A DNA stretch of 14,245 nucleotides, taken from the NCBI GenBank assembly GCA_013813135.1, contig JACCSF010000295.1, positions 1 to 14,245 of the forward strand. Direction: 5' to 3'. This DNA is from Thermoleophilaceae bacterium (GTDB lineage: Bacteria; Actinomycetota; Thermoleophilia; Solirubrobacterales; Thermoleophilaceae). Position numbers and translations under genes: made by a program. Each line of letters opens with the position of its first letter. Within the stretch, counting starts at the first letter, position 1. The notes beneath the pieces were generated by a model. It was not told the origin of the DNA. It worked only from the letters and a program-made list of their open reading frames with translations, and did not search any database. Shown here piece by piece: positions 12,666 through 14,245 of the stretch.

Positions 12666-13469
12666 GTGGCCGTGACGATCACTGTCCTCTCGCAGAAGGG
12701 CGGCACGGGGAAGACGACGACCGTGCGAACGCTGGCGGACGCCTACCGCCGCAACGGACTCGAAGTGCTCTGCGTCGACCTGGACCCGCAGGGCAACCTG
12801 TCCGACTACTTCGACGTGCCCCCCGACGCGTCGCCAACGGTGGCCGACCTGCTCGCCGGCCAGGCGCGGGCGGCCGATGCGGTCTTCGCCGACATCCTGC
12901 CCGCCAACCTTCGGCTGGCCGAGGCGGAGCTGGTGCTGGCCGGCAAGATGGGCCGGGAGCTGACGCTCAAGCGCGGGCTGCGCGAGATCAAGCGCGGGTA
13001 CGACCTGGTGCTCGTCGACTGCCCGCCCTCCCTGGGGCTGCTGACCGTGAACGCGCTGGTGGCCGCGGACCACGCCCTGATCACCAGCGAGGCGGAGTAC
13101 TTCTCGCTTCAGGGTGTCGAGCAGGCGCTGGAGGTGGTCGAGCTCGTCCGCGAATCGCTCCACCCCGATCTGGAATGGATGGGCGTGGTGCTGAACATCG
13201 CCGACATGCGCCTGGTGCACTCGCGCGAGGCACTGCGATCGTTGCAGGAGCGCTTCGGGGAGAAGGTGTTCGACACAGCGATCCGGCGCAGCGTGCGCTA
13301 CGCGGAGTCGGCCGAGCGCGGCGTGTCGATCCTCGACTACGCGCCTCATCTGGGAGCGGACTACCTGGCATTGGCGGGTGAGGTGCTCGCACGGCTGGGC
13401 GGGTTCGAGGAGGCGCGGGAGCGGCTGAGCGCTTCGGCGAGCTCCTCGGCGATCGCGTCCTCGGCCTAG
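12666..13469 (+). CDS. parA: ParA/Soj-family ATPase (orphan, no parB in view)
   Basis: 267 aa from GTG at 12666. It is a deviant Walker-type ATPase of the chromosome/plasmid partition family. Walker A is KGGTGKTTT (11-19) with the signature Lys11 and the P-loop Lys16. Walker A' is DLDPQGN (38-44). Walker B is LVLVDCPPS (114-122). SLQGVEQALEVV and the C-terminal RRSVRYAESAERGVSILDYAP are typical of Soj proteins. There is no N-terminal DNA-binding extension, so it is the short ParA type. The Ser/Ala-rich tail (about 250-267) is probably disordered. In many actinobacteria a gene like this lies upstream of scpA-scpB; here the next intact features are a DUF899 stub and a broken transporter, and no parB or parS motif was recognised. 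It is the only intact gene between the recombinase remnant and the right edge. Confidence 0.93.
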   Translation: MAVTITVLSQKGGTGKTTTVRTLADAYRRNGLEVLCVDLDPQGNLSDYFDVPPDASPTVADLLAGQARAADAVFADILPANLRLAEAELVLAGKMGRELTLKRGLREIKRGYDLVLVDCPPSLGLLTVNALVAADHALITSEAEYFSLQGVEQALEVVELVRESLHPDLEWMGVVLNIADMRLVHSREALRSLQERFGEKVFDTAIRRSVRYAESAERGVSILDYAPHLGADYLALAGEVLARLGGFEEARERLSASASSSAIASSA

Positions 13470-13479
13470 GGAAGGAGGC

Positions 13480-13539
13480 ATGAGCATTCCGCAGGTCGTG
13501 TCACCCACCGAGTGGCTGGTCGCCCGCAACAAGCGCTGA
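13480..13539 (+). pseudogene. 19-codon N-terminal stub of a DUF899 (thioredoxin-like) gene
   Basis: ATG at 13480 opens MSIPQVVSPTEWLVARNKR and then stops at TGA. The pattern P-x-VVS-x-x-EWL-x-AR is the conserved beginning of DUF899 family proteins, which normally run to over 200 residues. AAGGAGG stands only 1 nt before the ATG. A one-base shift after Asn-Lys would continue ALTNQ, loosely like the family, but similarity ends there and the transporter begins 24 nt after the stop. Most likely a deletion removed the rest of the gene. It could instead be a short leader peptide, which I think less likely. Confidence 0.5.
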
Positions 13540-13563
13540 CCAACCAGGCGCCCAGGCCGCGTC

Positions 13564-14245
13564 GTGATCTTCGGACTGATCCTCGCGTTCGCTTCGGCGG
13601 CTGCCACCAACCTCGCCTTTCTGTTCAAACAGCGTGGCGCAGTGCTCGCACCGCCGATCGTGGCACGCCATCCACTGCGCAGCGCCGCCGGACTGTTTGG
13701 CTCCAGATGGTTCTTGATCGGCTGGATCGTGGCGATCGTGGCCTGGGGTCTGCACGTCGGTGCCCTCTCGCTCGCGCCCCTGTCGATCGTGCAGGCGGTG
13801 CTCTCCGGCGGGCTCGTCTTCCTCGCCGTGTTCGCCGAGCGATTCTTCGGCTTTCAGCTCGGGCGGCGACAGTGGGTCGGCGTGACGATCACCGCGGCCG
13901 GGCTGGTGGTCGGATTGACCGGAGGCGGCGCCAATCACCTGCCGAGCGCCTCGCTGGCGGCCCTGATCGCAGTCGAGGGGGCGATCTTTGTGATCGGCGC
14001 CGCGCTGGTGAGGATCTCGACCGCCGCCACGTGCTGCCCCGCGCCGAGGGGCTGCTCCTCGGCGCGGCCGCCGGTGCGCTGTTCGGCGTCTCCGATATCG
14101 CGCTCAAGTACCTCACCCAAGCGCCACCGGGACCTCTGCTCGGCTTGGTGAGCCCGTGGGCGCTGATTGCGCTGATCGCCGGAGTGATCTCCTTCTACGC
14201 CTCCGCCCGCAGCCTCCAGCTGGGCGACGGTGTCGAGGTCATCGC
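13564..14245 (+). pseudogene. DMT/EamA-like membrane transporter with a frameshift, runs off the right edge
   Basis: From GTG at 13564 the frame encodes hydrophobic helices typical of drug/metabolite transporters: GLILAFASAAATNLAFLFKQ, then WFLIGWIVAIVAWGLHVGAL, then PLSIVQAVLSGGLVFLAVFA followed by ERFFGFQLGRRQWVGV, then ALIAVEGAIFVIGAALVRIS. After about 14018 this frame becomes Cys/Pro/Ser-rich nonsense and stops at 14151. The family's sequence continues in another frame from 14019: DRRHVLPRAEGLLLGAAAGA, LFGVSDIALKYLTQ, LLGLVSPWALIALIAGVISF, then YASARSLQLGDGVEVIA at the edge. One missing G in TCGAC (14017-14021) would restore the reading as ISDRRH. It is either a recent inactivation or an assembly error. 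The start lacks a good ribosome binding site. The transported substrate is unknown. Confidence 0.75.

Noticed and set aside
12317..13381. A 354-codon plus-strand ORF spanning the recombinase remnant and most of parA
   Set aside because: Its first 90 or so residues belong to the recombinase remnant. After about 12600 it becomes Arg/Gly-rich nonsense out of phase with parA, which has intact Walker motifs in its own frame.
14005..14025. Programmed ribosomal frameshifting in the DMT transporter
   Set aside because: No slippery heptamer or downstream pseudoknot-like element is visible, and transporters of this family are not known to use it.

Overview
The window is high-GC DNA, and most third codon positions in the main genes are G or C. 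The proteins read as actinobacterial. The gene styles (bifurcated glutamate synthase operon, Soj-type ParA, TANNNT-like -10 boxes close to start codons) fit the Thermoleophilia/Solirubrobacterales best. That placement is inferred from protein flavour, not from a marker gene.

Left two thirds (about 1-10,237, minus strand): a tightly packed nitrogen-assimilation operon, transcribed right to left. It starts with gltB (glutamate synthase large chain, 1505 aa). Next is gltD (small, NADPH-oxidising chain). Then comes a short DsbA/thioredoxin-like ORF that has lost its redox-active segment. Last is a second, divergent glutamate synthase large-chain homologue that runs off the left edge. All junctions look translationally coupled. 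gltB and gltD are bridged by a nine-codon mini-ORF overlapping both by one base. gltD and the DsbA-like ORF are 2 nt apart. The DsbA-like stop TAG abuts an in-frame TTG start of the second large chain. GltB uses glutamine plus 2-oxoglutarate to make two glutamates, with electrons delivered by GltD. The paralogue keeps the glutaminase Cys, the FMN/synthase domain and the three [3Fe-4S] cysteines, so it may be a second active enzyme sharing GltD or using another electron donor.

Middle (about 10,238-12,094): the gltB promoter region, then a minus-strand secreted protein whose mature end would be Cys-Ser-Cys, resembling a TIMP/NTR-type domain. A roughly 425-nt divergent intergenic region follows, with a strong 12-bp hairpin and a possible 46-aa ORF. 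A plus-strand alpha/beta hydrolase with an intact Ser-Asp-His triad comes next.

Right end (12,095-14,245, plus strand): a stretch full of gene debris around one intact gene. It holds the C-terminal part of what looks like a serine recombinase with no catalytic domain, an intact orphan parA, a 19-codon stub matching the N-terminus of DUF899 proteins, and a DMT-type membrane transporter broken by a single frameshift. With the internally deleted DsbA-like gene, the window has at least four gene remnants, suggesting repeated deletion or a decayed mobile element near the parA locus. No tRNA, rRNA, CRISPR array or complete insertion sequence was seen.
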